Origin: Ignavibacteriales bacterium
GTDB lineage: Bacteria; Bacteroidota; Ignavibacteria; T3Sed10-11
Assembly (NCBI GenBank): GCA_003567775.1
Contig: PWYR01000005.1
Span: forward strand, 1-35,686
Length of the DNA: 35,686 nt
Direction of reading: 5' to 3'
Shown: positions 8,972-16,383 of the stretch, in pieces
How the letters are laid out: each line of letters starts with the position of its first letter
Position numbering within the stretch: the first letter of the stretch is position 1
Program-made: the position numbers and the translations under genes
The notes under the pieces: generated by a model
Databases searched by the model: none
What the model was told of the DNA's origin: nothing
What the model saw: the letters and a program-made list of their open reading frames with translations, nothing else

Positions 8972-9001
8972 CGGTGATAATTGATAATAAGATTATCACC
9001 G
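8972..9001. promoter_or_regulatory. Inverted repeat upstream of the cytochrome gene
   Basis: CGGTGATAA (8972-8980) and TTATCACCG (8993-9001) form a perfect 9-bp inverted repeat around 12 bases, about 95 bases upstream of the cytochrome start codon. It has no T-tract, so an operator is more likely than a terminator. No regulator can be named. Confidence 0.4.
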
Positions 9002-9094
9002 GCCAATTATTTATGGTATAGATTTTGTTTACACAGGTACCGTAATATATGTCTAATCAAAATATATTCATCTTTACACGAGAGGATCATTATT

Positions 9095-10219
9095 ATGGAA
9101 AGTAAATTGTTATCACGTAAAGAATTTCTTTCAAATAGTGCAAAATATGCCGCGGGAATAACCGCGGGTATGGGAGCATTAGGTCTGTTAACCCGAAATA
9201 AGGCAGGCGCAGGAATAAAGACTGCAGAATGGCCTTGGGGATATGTTGAGCTCGATCCGGAAGAAGCACGAATTCGCGGACATGCCGGCTACTGGACCGG
9301 ACTTGGTTGCTCTTACGGTGCATTTCATGCAATCATATCGATGCTTGCAGAAGAAATCGGTGAGCCGTACACGTTGATACCGACTGAATTTCTTGAATGG
9401 GGCAGAGGCGGAGGTTGGGGATGGGGAACGCTATGCGGCGGACTCATCGGCGCTTTGACGGCAATTAACCTTTGCTGGGATAAAGAAAAAGCCAGTAAAC
9501 TCGGTAATGAATTGCTCGGCTGGTATACAATAGTTGAATTTCCGTCCGACATCGGTAATCAATATGCAGCGGAACATAAATTTACCGACAACAGGTGCGA
9601 TATTGAATTGACTCAAACCGTTGCCGGATCACCGCTTTGCCATATATCGGTTTCGAACTGGTGCGACAAATCCAGGAAAAAACGCACAAGTACAGAACGA
9701 AGCGAACGATGTGCACGACTTACCGGCGATGTCGCTGCGTATGCAGCGCAGATTATGAATGACGAACTAAAAAACCAATTTCAACCGCTGTATGAAACTG
9801 AAGAATCGGTAAAATATTGTATGGGCTGCCATGGTCCCGGTATGATTGACGACACAATCGGAAAAATGGAATGTATCCAATGTCATGGTGATCACACCGG
9901 TAATTTTACTTCGGCGGAAAAAGTTGAGGATTTTTCTCCAACCTATAAATTATACCAGAACTATCCGAATCCATTCAACCCATCCACGACTATCCGGTTT
10001 TCGTTGCCGAAAGCTGAAACGGTGACGCTTGCGGTATATGATATTCATGGGCGGTTGGTAAAGAATATAATTAACTATGAACAGTATCATGCAGGATCGT
10101 TTGAAGTAACGTGGGATGGAAAAAATAATGCAGGGCAGCCGGTTTCAAGTGGCGCATATTTTGCACGCCTGTATGCCGGTCCTCATATCGAGTCGATGAA
10201 GTTGAAACTTGTAAAGTAA
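9095..10219 (+). CDS. Split-Soret-like di-haem cytochrome c (C_GCAxxG_C_C family) with Tat-like signal and T9SS sorting tail
   Basis: A 374-residue protein. The ATG at 9095 is chosen because AGAGG lies nine bases upstream and a signal peptide begins there; the frame is open 38 codons further upstream. The N-terminus SRKEFL plus an uncharged segment (about residues 16-32) resembles a Tat signal with Lys for the second Arg. Residues 65-206 carry the cysteine pattern of the C_GCAxxG_C_C redox family: C72 in GCSYG, C114 in LCGGLIG, C127, C168, C182, C190 and C206. Two haem c sites follow, C242-M-G-C-H and C260-I-Q-C-H, matching the two haems per subunit of Desulfovibrio split-Soret cytochrome c. 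Residues from about 285 form a T9SS type A sorting domain (NYPNPFNPSTTI to the end). It is probably an exported, surface-displayed electron-transfer protein. Its redox partner is unknown. Confidence 0.85.
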   Translation: MESKLLSRKEFLSNSAKYAAGITAGMGALGLLTRNKAGAGIKTAEWPWGYVELDPEEARIRGHAGYWTGLGCSYGAFHAIISMLAEEIGEPYTLIPTEFLEWGRGGGWGWGTLCGGLIGALTAINLCWDKEKASKLGNELLGWYTIVEFPSDIGNQYAAEHKFTDNRCDIELTQTVAGSPLCHISVSNWCDKSRKKRTSTERSERCARLTGDVAAYAAQIMNDELKNQFQPLYETEESVKYCMGCHGPGMIDDTIGKMECIQCHGDHTGNFTSAEKVEDFSPTYKLYQNYPNPFNPSTTIRFSLPKAETVTLAVYDIHGRLVKNIINYEQYHAGSFEVTWDGKNNAGQPVSSGAYFARLYAGPHIESMKLKLVK

Positions 10220-10255
10220 TTGCTTACGAAAAAATTGAAGATAGTAGTGATTCCC

Positions 10256-10291
10256 TACGGACGTTTTCTGAAACAATGGGAAACGTCCGTA
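10256..10291 (+). terminator. Hairpin after the cytochrome gene
   Basis: TACGGACGTTT (10256-10266) and AAACGTCCGTA (10281-10291) form a perfect 11-bp stem with a 14-base loop, 36 bases past the cytochrome stop codon. Only TATTT follows on the plus strand and there is no T-run on the minus strand. It is a plausible but weak terminator for the plus-strand gene. Confidence 0.55.
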
Positions 10292-10369
10292 TATTTACAG
10301 GTGATATTAAAAATTGATTTAAAAGACGATGCATTTATTCTTAAAATGGCGCCTGCAGAACAAATGTAC

Positions 10370-11350
10370 TTATAACCAACCATGCTCACGGTACCAATCG
10401 AGAGTATTTTTAATTCCCTCTTCGAGTGATACTTCCTGGCGATATCCAAAATCGCGCCTTGCCGCTTCGATACTACACGTCCAGTTTTCGGCAACCATAT
10501 CTTTACCTTTTTCGTAATTAAGCACCGATGGTTTCTTCTTGAATTTCGAGATAAAACCGGATAGTGCGGCAATTCCCATTACCATAAATTCAGGGATACG
10601 CAATTTTAACGTTTTTCGTCCGACTACTTTGGCGGTGACATCGCCTATATGCTGCCAGTCGTATATTTCTTCACTTCCGATAAAATAAATATTTCCGATG
10701 GTTTTCTCTTCTAACGCAGCATCGACGATACCTCTTGCAAGATCGTAGGCGTGAACTAAGCTGACTTTTTTGGGTGAAAAACCGACTAACGGAACAAGTC
10801 CTTTATTCACCGACTGGAAAAAGGAGAGTGTGGCAGTATCACGGGGACCGTATACAGCGGCCGGGCGAACAATAGTAAACGGTATTCTATCTATATAAGA
10901 AAACACTGCTTTTTCAGTGGCAAGCTTACTCTCACCATACGTTGTTATCGGGTGGGGCTGGGTATTTTCATCAATCGGTTTCCCGTTTTTCCCGGGTCCA
11001 ACAACGGTTAAACTGCTGACATGCAGGAATCGTTTGATATCGGGATTATATTTCAACACGGCGTCGAGCAGGTTTCGGGTAGCTGTGAGATTACCGCGAT
11101 AAAACCCGTCCCGGTTCTTTGCGGCTACGACGCCCGCCACATGAATTATAATGTCCGTATCCGTTACGGCTTTCCTGAGTGATTCCACATTATCGAAATC
11201 ACCATTAACCAATTCTACCGGCAACGATTCAAGATATTGTAAATTGCTTGATTTTCGAACAAGACATCGAACGGTATATTTTCGCGTAAGTAAAACATCG
11301 ACGACATGACTGCCTATAAATCCGGTTCCGCCTGTTACAAGTACTGTCAT
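10370..11350 (-). CDS. cerR: Extended SDR-family NAD(P)-dependent reductase, probable 3-ketosphinganine/ceramide reductase
   Basis: A 326-residue extended short-chain dehydrogenase. The nucleotide-binding GGTGFIG spans residues 7-13, and the active site comprises S112/S113 with Y138-G-E-S-K142. Sequence alone says NAD-dependent epimerase/dehydratase. The specific call rests on context: it is divergent from a clear serine palmitoyltransferase gene, with a GNAT acyltransferase beyond. In Caulobacter and Bacteroides thetaiotaomicron, reductases annotated as this same family reduce the 3-keto group during ceramide synthesis. It would reduce 3-ketosphinganine or oxidised ceramide at the cytoplasmic face of the inner membrane. 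The ATG is at 11350, with its predicted promoter (11400-11428) overlapping that of spt. A sugar-nucleotide epimerase or 3-beta-hydroxysteroid-type enzyme is the alternative. Confidence 0.75.
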   Translation of the reverse strand: MTVLVTGGTGFIGSHVVDVLLTRKYTVRCLVRKSSNLQYLESLPVELVNGDFDNVESLRKAVTDTDIIIHVAGVVAAKNRDGFYRGNLTATRNLLDAVLKYNPDIKRFLHVSSLTVVGPGKNGKPIDENTQPHPITTYGESKLATEKAVFSYIDRIPFTIVRPAAVYGPRDTATLSFFQSVNKGLVPLVGFSPKKVSLVHAYDLARGIVDAALEEKTIGNIYFIGSEEIYDWQHIGDVTAKVVGRKTLKLRIPEFMVMGIAALSGFISKFKKKPSVLNYEKGKDMVAENWTCSIEAARRDFGYRQEVSLEEGIKNTLDWYREHGWL

Positions 11351-11378
11351 TTAACTTCCAAATATGGTCCTATTTCGG

Positions 11379-11407
11379 TTGACTTTTGTGAGGGATTAAA
11401 TTATATT
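11379..11407 (+). promoter_or_regulatory. Predicted promoter of spt
   Basis: TTGACT (11379-11384), a 17-base spacer, then TATATT (11402-11407). Transcription would begin near 11414, about 150 bases before the spt start codon. A second, perfect TTGACA lies at 11474-11479, but no good -10 box sits at the right distance from it. Confidence 0.55.
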
Positions 11408-11428
11408 AAAAAAAATATGCAATAGCAA
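11400..11428 (-). promoter_or_regulatory. Predicted promoter of cerR, face-to-face with the spt promoter
   Basis: On the minus strand TTGCTA (plus coordinates 11423-11428), a 17-base spacer, then a perfect TATAAT (11400-11405). Its -10 box overlaps the plus-strand -10 box at 11402-11407, so RNA polymerase could probably occupy only one of the two promoters at a time. Confidence 0.5.
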
Positions 11429-11434
11429 ATGGAT

Positions 11435-11444
11435 GGACATGTCC
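11435..11444. promoter_or_regulatory. Palindrome in the cerR-spt promoter region
   Basis: GGACATGTCC is a perfect 10-bp palindrome, just upstream of the cerR -35 box and about 20 bases inside the spt transcript. It is a possible operator that could affect both genes. A 10-bp palindrome can also occur by chance. Confidence 0.3.
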
Positions 11445-11565
11445 GTTTAAAAACAAAAATAGTTCACTAATACTTGACATCCCAATCTCAACCATATCAA
11501 TGTTCATTTCTATAAATTGTACTGCGACATTGATTCAATTCGAATAATTGTTTTGGAGGCAATAC

Positions 11566-12759
11566 GTGGATTTATTTACCAAGTGTTACAACTTTAAACG
11601 AGCAGACGAGGTTAAAGCATTAGGGTATTACCCATATTTCAGAGCCATTGAAGAAAACGAAGGTCCCGAAGTTCAAATAGAAGGCAGAAAAATCATCATG
11701 GCAGGTTCAAATAATTACCTGGGACTTACTGCCGACCCGCGGGTGAAGAAATCTGCCATTCAAGCAGTGGAAAAATATGGAAGCGGTTGTTCCGGCTCCC
11801 GGTATCTTACCGGTACACTCGATCTGCATAACGAATTGGAACGCCGTCTTGCCGAATATTTCGGAAAAGAGGATTGTTTGTTGTTCAGCACAGGATACCA
11901 AACTGCACAGGGAATCATTCCGACACTCGTTCAGAAAGGCGAATACGTCGTTTCCGACAGGGATAACCATGCTTGTATAGTTGCCGGGAACCTTATGGCA
12001 AAAGGCGCCTTTGCGGATATAATCCGATATAAGCACAATAATATGAAGGACCTTGAACGGGTAATTACCCAGGTTCCGAAAGAAAAAGGAAAGCTTATTG
12101 TAACAGACGGTGTTTTCAGCACTACCGGAGAAATTGTCGATCTCCCGGAACTCGTTCGGATCGCGAAAGATAATAATGCCCGCATCCTTGTGGATGATGC
12201 ACACGCTGTCGGCGTTATCGGAAAGGGAGGGCGAGGTACGGCAAGTCATTTTAACCTCGATGACGAAGTTGATATGACAATGGGAACATTCAGCAAAACG
12301 TTTGCTTCCCTCGGCGGCTTTGTCGTCGGTGAACGTGCGGTCATCAATTATATTAAACACCACGCGCCGGCATTAATCTTCTCGGCCAGTCCAACTCCTG
12401 CCGCCGTAGCCGCCGCAATAACGGCGCTTGATATTATGATCGAGAACCCGCAACTAATTGATCAACTCATTAAAAACTGTGATAAAATGAGAAAAGGGTT
12501 CAAAGAGCTCGGATTCAGAATTATCGACGGGCAAACCGGCGTTGTTCCCGTCATCATAGGTGACGATATGAATACGTTTATTTTCTGGCGTAAATTGTAC
12601 GATGCCGGAGTGTTCGTGAATGCATTCATTAGTCCGGGAGTGCCGCAGGGTATGCAGATGCTCAGGACAAGTTACATGGCGACGCACGAAGATGAACATC
12701 TTGATAAAATTATCGAGATTTTCGGAAAAATAGGTAAAGAACTTGGTGTAATATCATAA
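11566..12759 (+). CDS. spt: Serine palmitoyltransferase (alpha-oxoamine synthase family)
   Basis: A 397-residue PLP enzyme that condenses L-serine with a long-chain acyl thioester to 3-ketosphinganine, the first committed step of sphingolipid synthesis. The PLP lysine is K244 in [11 protein letters not shown], with D210/H213 (DDAH) and H135 (DNH) lining the cofactor. [17 protein letters not shown] and [14 protein letters not shown] match the Bacteroidetes SPT subgroup rather than glycine C-acetyltransferase, which has GMASVRF at that place, or BioF. The start is the GTG at 11566, six bases after GGAGG; an in-frame TTG at 11548 lies upstream of that ribosome-binding site and is rejected. It is soluble, as in other bacterial SPTs, with no membrane segment. 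It is flanked by cerR and bcerS candidates, which supports the call. A terminator follows the stop codon. Confidence 0.88.
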   Translation: MDLFTKCYNFKRADEVKALGYYPYFRAIEENEGPEVQIEGRKIIMAGSNNYLGLTADPRVKKSAIQAVEKYGSGCSGSRYLTGTLDLHNELERRLAEYFGKEDCLLFSTGYQTAQGIIPTLVQKGEYVVSDRDNHACIVAGNLMAKGAFADIIRYKHNNMKDLERVITQVPKEKGKLIVTDGVFSTTGEIVDLPELVRIAKDNNARILVDDAHAVGVIGKGGRGTASHFNLDDEVDMTMGTFSKTFASLGGFVVGERAVINYIKHHAPALIFSASPTPAAVAAAITALDIMIENPQLIDQLIKNCDKMRKGFKELGFRIIDGQTGVVPVIIGDDMNTFIFWRKLYDAGVFVNAFISPGVPQGMQMLRTSYMATHEDEHLDKIIEIFGKIGKELGVIS

Positions 12760-12791
12760 CGGATCAATCAACCAAATATTAACCAACAGTT

Positions 12792-12831
12792 AAAAAGCCA
12801 CGACTTGACTTGCAGTCTCTCGTGGCTTTTT
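12792..12831 (+). terminator. Intrinsic terminator between spt and the GNAT gene
   Basis: AAAAAGCCACGA (12792-12803) and TCGTGGCTTTTT (12820-12831) form a perfect 12-bp stem with a 16-base loop and a built-in U-tract. The A-tract on the other side makes it potentially bidirectional. The next gene's ribosome-binding site AGGAGGAG begins about seven bases later, so spt and the GNAT gene may be uncoupled or linked only by read-through. Confidence 0.82.
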
Positions 12832-12857
12832 GGATAACAGGAGGAGATTACGCTACG

Positions 12858-13991
12858 ATGGTTACTACTACCGGCGCTATTAAGATAGTTCCCGTTCAAA
12901 CAAAACGGGAACGCGAATTGTTTATAAAAATGGTTTGGCCGTTGTATCGAAACTACCCAAACTGGGTGCCCCCATTGCTACTTGACCGCCGTATGGTCCT
13001 CGATACTAAAAAAAATCCTTTCTACCGGCATGCTGAAATCGAATTGTTTTTAGCATACCGGAATAGTGAGATCGTCGGAAGAATTGCTGCCATTATAAAC
13101 AATAATCATAATTCATTTCATGGGGAGAATATCGGCTTCTTCGGTTTTTTTGAATCGATCAATGATCAAACCGTCGCTACTGCTTTGATCGAAAAAGCCA
13201 AAGAATGGTTGTCGGCAAAGGGCGTCGATGCAATTCGCGGTCCGGTCAACCCGTCAACAAACGATGATGTCGGTGTTCTTGTTGAAGGATTCGATAAACC
13301 GCCTGCTATTATGATGCCGTATAATCCCGAATATTATGATGCGTTGATCACCGGCGCAGCATTGGAAAAAATAAAAGATTTATACAGCTATTATGTCGAA
13401 GAACATCAAGTGATGAGCGGGAAACTGCCGCGGATTATGGAAAAACTCAAAGAACGGGAATCGTTTACTATTCGACAGCTTAATATGAAGGATTTCAAGG
13501 CAGAACTCAAACGGGTAAAAGATGTTTACAACAACGCCTGGTCGAAAAACTGGGGATTCATACCGATGACCGATGAGGAATTTGATCATCTTGCCGATAG
13601 TTTGAAACAGATTGTTGATCCGCGAATTGTTCTATTCGCGGAAAAGGAGGGACAGCCCATCGGATTTGCATTATCTGTTCCCGATATAAACCAAATACTC
13701 ATACATAATAAAAAAGGAAGATTGATTCCGGGAGTCATTAGACTTTTGTGGAAAAAGAAAAAAATTAATTTTATACGTATCATTGTCCTGGGTGTCATTC
13801 TTCAATATCAACGGAGCAGTGCGGGTGCGCTGCTTTTTTATGAAACCGCCGTTCGAGGAATTAAAAATGGTTATGTTCATGGGGAAGCGGGATGGGTTCT
13901 TGATAACAATGTTATGATGAACCGTGCGGCTGAGTTTTTAAATGCAGAAAGATATAAAACATACCGATTATACGAAGCACCGTTAGCGTAG
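12858..13991 (+). CDS. bcerS: GNAT-family acyltransferase, candidate bacterial ceramide synthase
   Basis: A 377-residue protein of the long GNAT type. The ATG at 12858 is fixed by AGGAGGAG (about 12839-12846); the frame is open upstream to 12810, but that part is the terminator stem. Motifs are YPNWVPP (33-39), KNPFYRHAE (52-60), the central RGPVNPSTND (127-136) and WVLDNN (346-351). The second half (about 200-377) looks like the GNAT fold proper. Family members are usually annotated only as N-acetyltransferases. In Caulobacter, a GNAT protein encoded near spt and cerR is the bacterial ceramide synthase, which N-acylates the sphingoid base. The location directly after spt supports the same role here. 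The assignment is inference from context and family resemblance; another N-acyltransferase activity is possible. Confidence 0.65.
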   Translation: MVTTTGAIKIVPVQTKRERELFIKMVWPLYRNYPNWVPPLLLDRRMVLDTKKNPFYRHAEIELFLAYRNSEIVGRIAAIINNNHNSFHGENIGFFGFFESINDQTVATALIEKAKEWLSAKGVDAIRGPVNPSTNDDVGVLVEGFDKPPAIMMPYNPEYYDALITGAALEKIKDLYSYYVEEHQVMSGKLPRIMEKLKERESFTIRQLNMKDFKAELKRVKDVYNNAWSKNWGFIPMTDEEFDHLADSLKQIVDPRIVLFAEKEGQPIGFALSVPDINQILIHNKKGRLIPGVIRLLWKKKKINFIRIIVLGVILQYQRSSAGALLFYETAVRGIKNGYVHGEAGWVLDNNVMMNRAAEFLNAERYKTYRLYEAPLA

Positions 13992-14045
13992 GTTATGACG
14001 ATTTAAAATAAAATTAAATATACTATTAAATACAGGGGTATTATT

Positions 14046-14552
14046 ATGGTAACTATTGACCGCATCCTTGTCCCGATCGATTTCTCATCGTATTCGAAAG
14101 AGGCGCTTCAATACGCCGTGCCGTTTGCACGAAAATTTAAAGCGGAACTCATATTGCTACACGTTGTCGAACCGGCAATTTATCCGGCGGATTTTAATTT
14201 CGGACAGGTCGGAATTCCGTCCATCGAAGATGAGCTTCGCAGTAAAGCAGTCGATGAATTAAACAAACTGGCGGATAAAGAAACCAAACGTCGCGCTCGT
14301 TCATCGATTATGGTGCGGGTGGGAAAACCGTTTATTGAGATAATCACAACGGCAAAAGAAGAAAACATCGATTTGATCATTATGGCGACGCATGGTCATT
14401 CGGGAATAGAGCAGATACTATTCGGCAGCACGGCAGAACGTGTTGTCAGAAAAGCGCATTGCCCTGTGTTGACCGTCCGCAGCCGCGAGATGCCCGAGAT
14501 AACCGTTTCACAGAAAAAAAAGATAAAAGCAGATAAAGGTAAGAAAAAGTAA
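14046..14552 (+). CDS. Universal stress protein (UspA family, ATP-binding type)
   Basis: A 168-residue Usp domain with the first-strand Asp12 (VPIDFS) and the nucleotide loop THG117-(9x)-G127-S128, which indicates the ATP-binding class (MJ0577-like) rather than E. coli UspA type. It is cytoplasmic and dimeric in the family, and its physiological role is usually stress survival. The C-terminal 20 residues are lysine-rich (KKKIKADKGKKK), beyond the normal domain end. The ATG follows AGGGG. It is 54 bases after the candidate ceramide synthase gene, so possibly co-transcribed, and its stop codon is two bases from that of the convergent polyprenyl synthase gene. Confidence 0.94.
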   Translation: MVTIDRILVPIDFSSYSKEALQYAVPFARKFKAELILLHVVEPAIYPADFNFGQVGIPSIEDELRSKAVDELNKLADKETKRRARSSIMVRVGKPFIEIITTAKEENIDLIIMATHGHSGIEQILFGSTAERVVRKAHCPVLTVRSREMPEITVSQKKKIKADKGKKK

Positions 14553-14554
14553 AG

Positions 14555-15526
14555 TTATTTTGTGCGTTCAACGGCAAATGAAACAAGATTAGTGATCGCA
14601 TCTTTTGCCGGGGAATGGGGAATCGATGCTATGCTTTCGAGTGCGCGTTGTGAATACTCATTTGCTTTAGTGTGCGCATAATCTAATCCCCCTTTGTCCT
14701 GAACGAATTCGATGACATAATCGATCTCTTTTCTCGATGCACCGTTTTTGATTATTCGAATAATTTGTCGTGAACTTTTTCGATCCGATTGTTTGAGAGA
14801 ATATATTAATGGGAGGGTAAACTTTTTCTCTTTCATATCGATGCCGGTCGGTTTTCCGGTAATTTTTGACCGGCCGATATAATCAAGCATATCGTCGCGT
14901 ATTTGAAATGCCATCCCGAGATTTTCACCGAAATCACGTAATCGCTGCCATTGTTCCTTGTCGTCGATCACACTTGCTGCACCAAGCTCGCAGCACGTTC
15001 CGATTAAAGACGCCGTTTTACCTGAAATGATTCTGAAATAGGTTTCTTCGGTGATGTCGTACGTTTTACTTTTTTGAATTTGCAGTAACTCTGCTTCACT
15101 CATCCGTTTGACTGCATCGGAAATTATCTTTAAAAAATAAAATTCATCTTGGTCGAGCGCTATGAGTAAACCGCGTGCAAGAAAGTAATCTCCCATAAGC
15201 ACGGCAACTTTATTTTTCCATATACGGTTGATTGAGGGAAGTCCTCTGCGTGTATCGGATTGATCGACAACGTCGTCGTGAACGAGTGTAGCGGTATGTA
15301 AAATTTCAACAAGCGTCGCAGCGCGATAGGTCCGTTCGTTTACCGTGCCGGTTAATTTTGCCGAAAGAAAAACAAGAATCGGCCGTATTTTTTTCCCTTT
15401 TTGATGTGCAATATAACGAGCAACCGTATCGACTAATCCGACACGGGATCGCATCTCGTTTTTAAAATGTTTTCCGAAAGCTTTTAACTCTTCCTGAATT
15501 GGTTTACTTATTTCTTTTGTGTTCAC
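14555..15526 (-). CDS. Polyprenyl diphosphate synthase (octaprenyl/heptaprenyl type)
   Basis: A 323-residue trans-isoprenyl diphosphate synthase. The first Asp-rich motif is D84-D-V-V-D88 and the second is D211-D-M-L-D215, both binding Mg-diphosphate. The GKKIRP substrate motif lies at 44-49. Small residues just before the first motif (TATLVHDD) are consistent with a long chain product, so it probably makes the side chain of menaquinone or ubiquinone rather than farnesyl diphosphate. It is the last gene of the long minus-strand run, 33 bases after tatC. Chain length cannot be fixed from the sequence alone, hence no symbol. Confidence 0.92.
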   Translation of the reverse strand: MNTKEISKPIQEELKAFGKHFKNEMRSRVGLVDTVARYIAHQKGKKIRPILVFLSAKLTGTVNERTYRAATLVEILHTATLVHDDVVDQSDTRRGLPSINRIWKNKVAVLMGDYFLARGLLIALDQDEFYFLKIISDAVKRMSEAELLQIQKSKTYDITEETYFRIISGKTASLIGTCCELGAASVIDDKEQWQRLRDFGENLGMAFQIRDDMLDYIGRSKITGKPTGIDMKEKKFTLPLIYSLKQSDRKSSRQIIRIIKNGASRKEIDYVIEFVQDKGGLDYAHTKANEYSQRALESIASIPHSPAKDAITNLVSFAVERTK

Positions 15527-15559
15527 AGAACAGACCTATTATTAAAAATAAAGGTGAAA

Positions 15560-16375
15560 TCAGGCGGGCATTTCCTGGGCTATTTCGCGCTTTTTCATTG
15601 CAATATGAGAAATAAATATACTGAATTCGTATAAGAGAAGCAACGGAACCGCAAGTATCATCAGACTGACAATATCAGCAGGTGTTATGAGCGCCGCAAT
15701 AATAAGAAGCACCGTATACGCGTGCCGCCTGTAATGACGCATGAATGCCGGTGTCAATATACCGAGCCGTGATAAGAAGAACGAAACCATGGGCATCTCG
15801 AACACAATGCCTGCTGCGAGCATTATTCGCAATACAAAGCTCATATATTCATTAATTGCTATCGTGTTTTCAATTGCAGTCGTTCCAAATCCCGCAAAAA
15901 ACTGCAGCGTAATAGGGAGCAAAATAAAATACGAGAATGCAACACCAAGAAAAAAGCAGAGCGAGGAGAATGCTACGATCCAGAATATATATCTCCGTTC
16001 GTGAGGATATAATCCGGGTTCAATAAATTTCCAGAACTGATATAAAATAATCGGAATACTGAGTATAAATCCGCCCAGCAGCACGACCTGCATATATACC
16101 AGAACCTTTCCGTATGGTTTAAGGTTGATAAGCGAAAGAGGAGGAGTCGCCTGCAAAACGGGGCGGAGCAAAACATCCTCAACTAACCACGGCGCTATTA
16201 TTGCACAAAAGATAGCCGCAACGACAATTCCGCCAAGCGCTTTAATTATTCTCCACCGGAGTTCCTCGAGATGGTCGAGGAAGTGCATCTCCCTTTTTTT
16301 ACCTTTATTATTTGTCCCCGGAGTTTCCTGGTCTATCGTTTCTGTATGCTGATTTGTTTCCTGCTCGCCTTCCAT
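15560..16375 (-). CDS. tatC: Sec-independent protein translocase TatC
   Basis: A 271-residue, six-helix inner-membrane protein, the receptor for twin-arginine signal peptides. Conserved parts are visible: FLDHLEELRWR, the first periplasmic loop and YQFWKFIEPGLYPHERR, and the FEMP motif. The N-terminus carries about 29 extra polar residues before the conserved HFLDHLEEL. The ATG at 16375 lacks a clear ribosome-binding site; the next in-frame ATG (Met30) has AGGGAG immediately against it, so the start is uncertain. It lies eight bases after the glyA stop. No tatA/tatB homologue is in the window. The cytochrome at 9095-10219 is one potential Tat substrate. Confidence 0.96.
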   Translation of the reverse strand: MEGEQETNQHTETIDQETPGTNNKGKKREMHFLDHLEELRWRIIKALGGIVVAAIFCAIIAPWLVEDVLLRPVLQATPPLSLINLKPYGKVLVYMQVVLLGGFILSIPIILYQFWKFIEPGLYPHERRYIFWIVAFSSLCFFLGVAFSYFILLPITLQFFAGFGTTAIENTIAINEYMSFVLRIMLAAGIVFEMPMVSFFLSRLGILTPAFMRHYRRHAYTVLLIIAALITPADIVSLMILAVPLLLLYEFSIFISHIAMKKREIAQEMPA

Positions 16376-16383
16376 AGGATGGA

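Larger units (their letters stand above)
8261..9094. other. 834-base non-coding gap between gltA and the cytochrome gene
   Basis: I find no protein-coding gene here. From left to right it holds two 21-bp-spaced direct repeats close to gltA, a minus-strand intrinsic terminator, a putative transcribed element with a near-consensus promoter, an AT-rich stretch (8650-8970) in which I see only a short CCGGA/TCCGG hairpin (8708-8724), and a 9-bp inverted repeat upstream of the cytochrome gene. The first four elements are oriented toward gltA. Confidence 0.7.

Noticed and set aside
8981-9094. N-terminal extension of the cytochrome gene to 8981, and similar upstream extensions of the TPR, lipoprotein and DUF4097 genes
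   Set aside because: In each case the downstream start has a good ribosome-binding site and places a signal peptide or lipobox at the N-terminus; the upstream codons add sequence with neither.
8710-11445. Similar strings GGATGGCATGTCCG (8710-8723) and GGATGGACATGTCCG (11431-11445) in two intergenic regions, possibly a shared operator
   Set aside because: They differ by an indel that breaks the palindrome in the first copy. A match of this length is expected about once by chance in a window this size. Not enough to claim a regulon.
11707-12363. A 218-codon antisense frame inside spt, and a 171-codon one inside the GH97 gene (2170-2685)
   Set aside because: Both lie opposite strongly conserved enzymes, lack family motifs and ribosome-binding sites, and are typical shadow frames.
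11548-12759. Annotation of spt as glycine C-acetyltransferase (kbl) or 8-amino-7-oxononanoate synthase (bioF)
   Set aside because: The N-terminal YPYFRAIE and GCSGSR segments match the Bacteroidetes SPT subgroup, no threonine dehydrogenase or biotin gene is nearby, and the neighbours fit ceramide synthesis.
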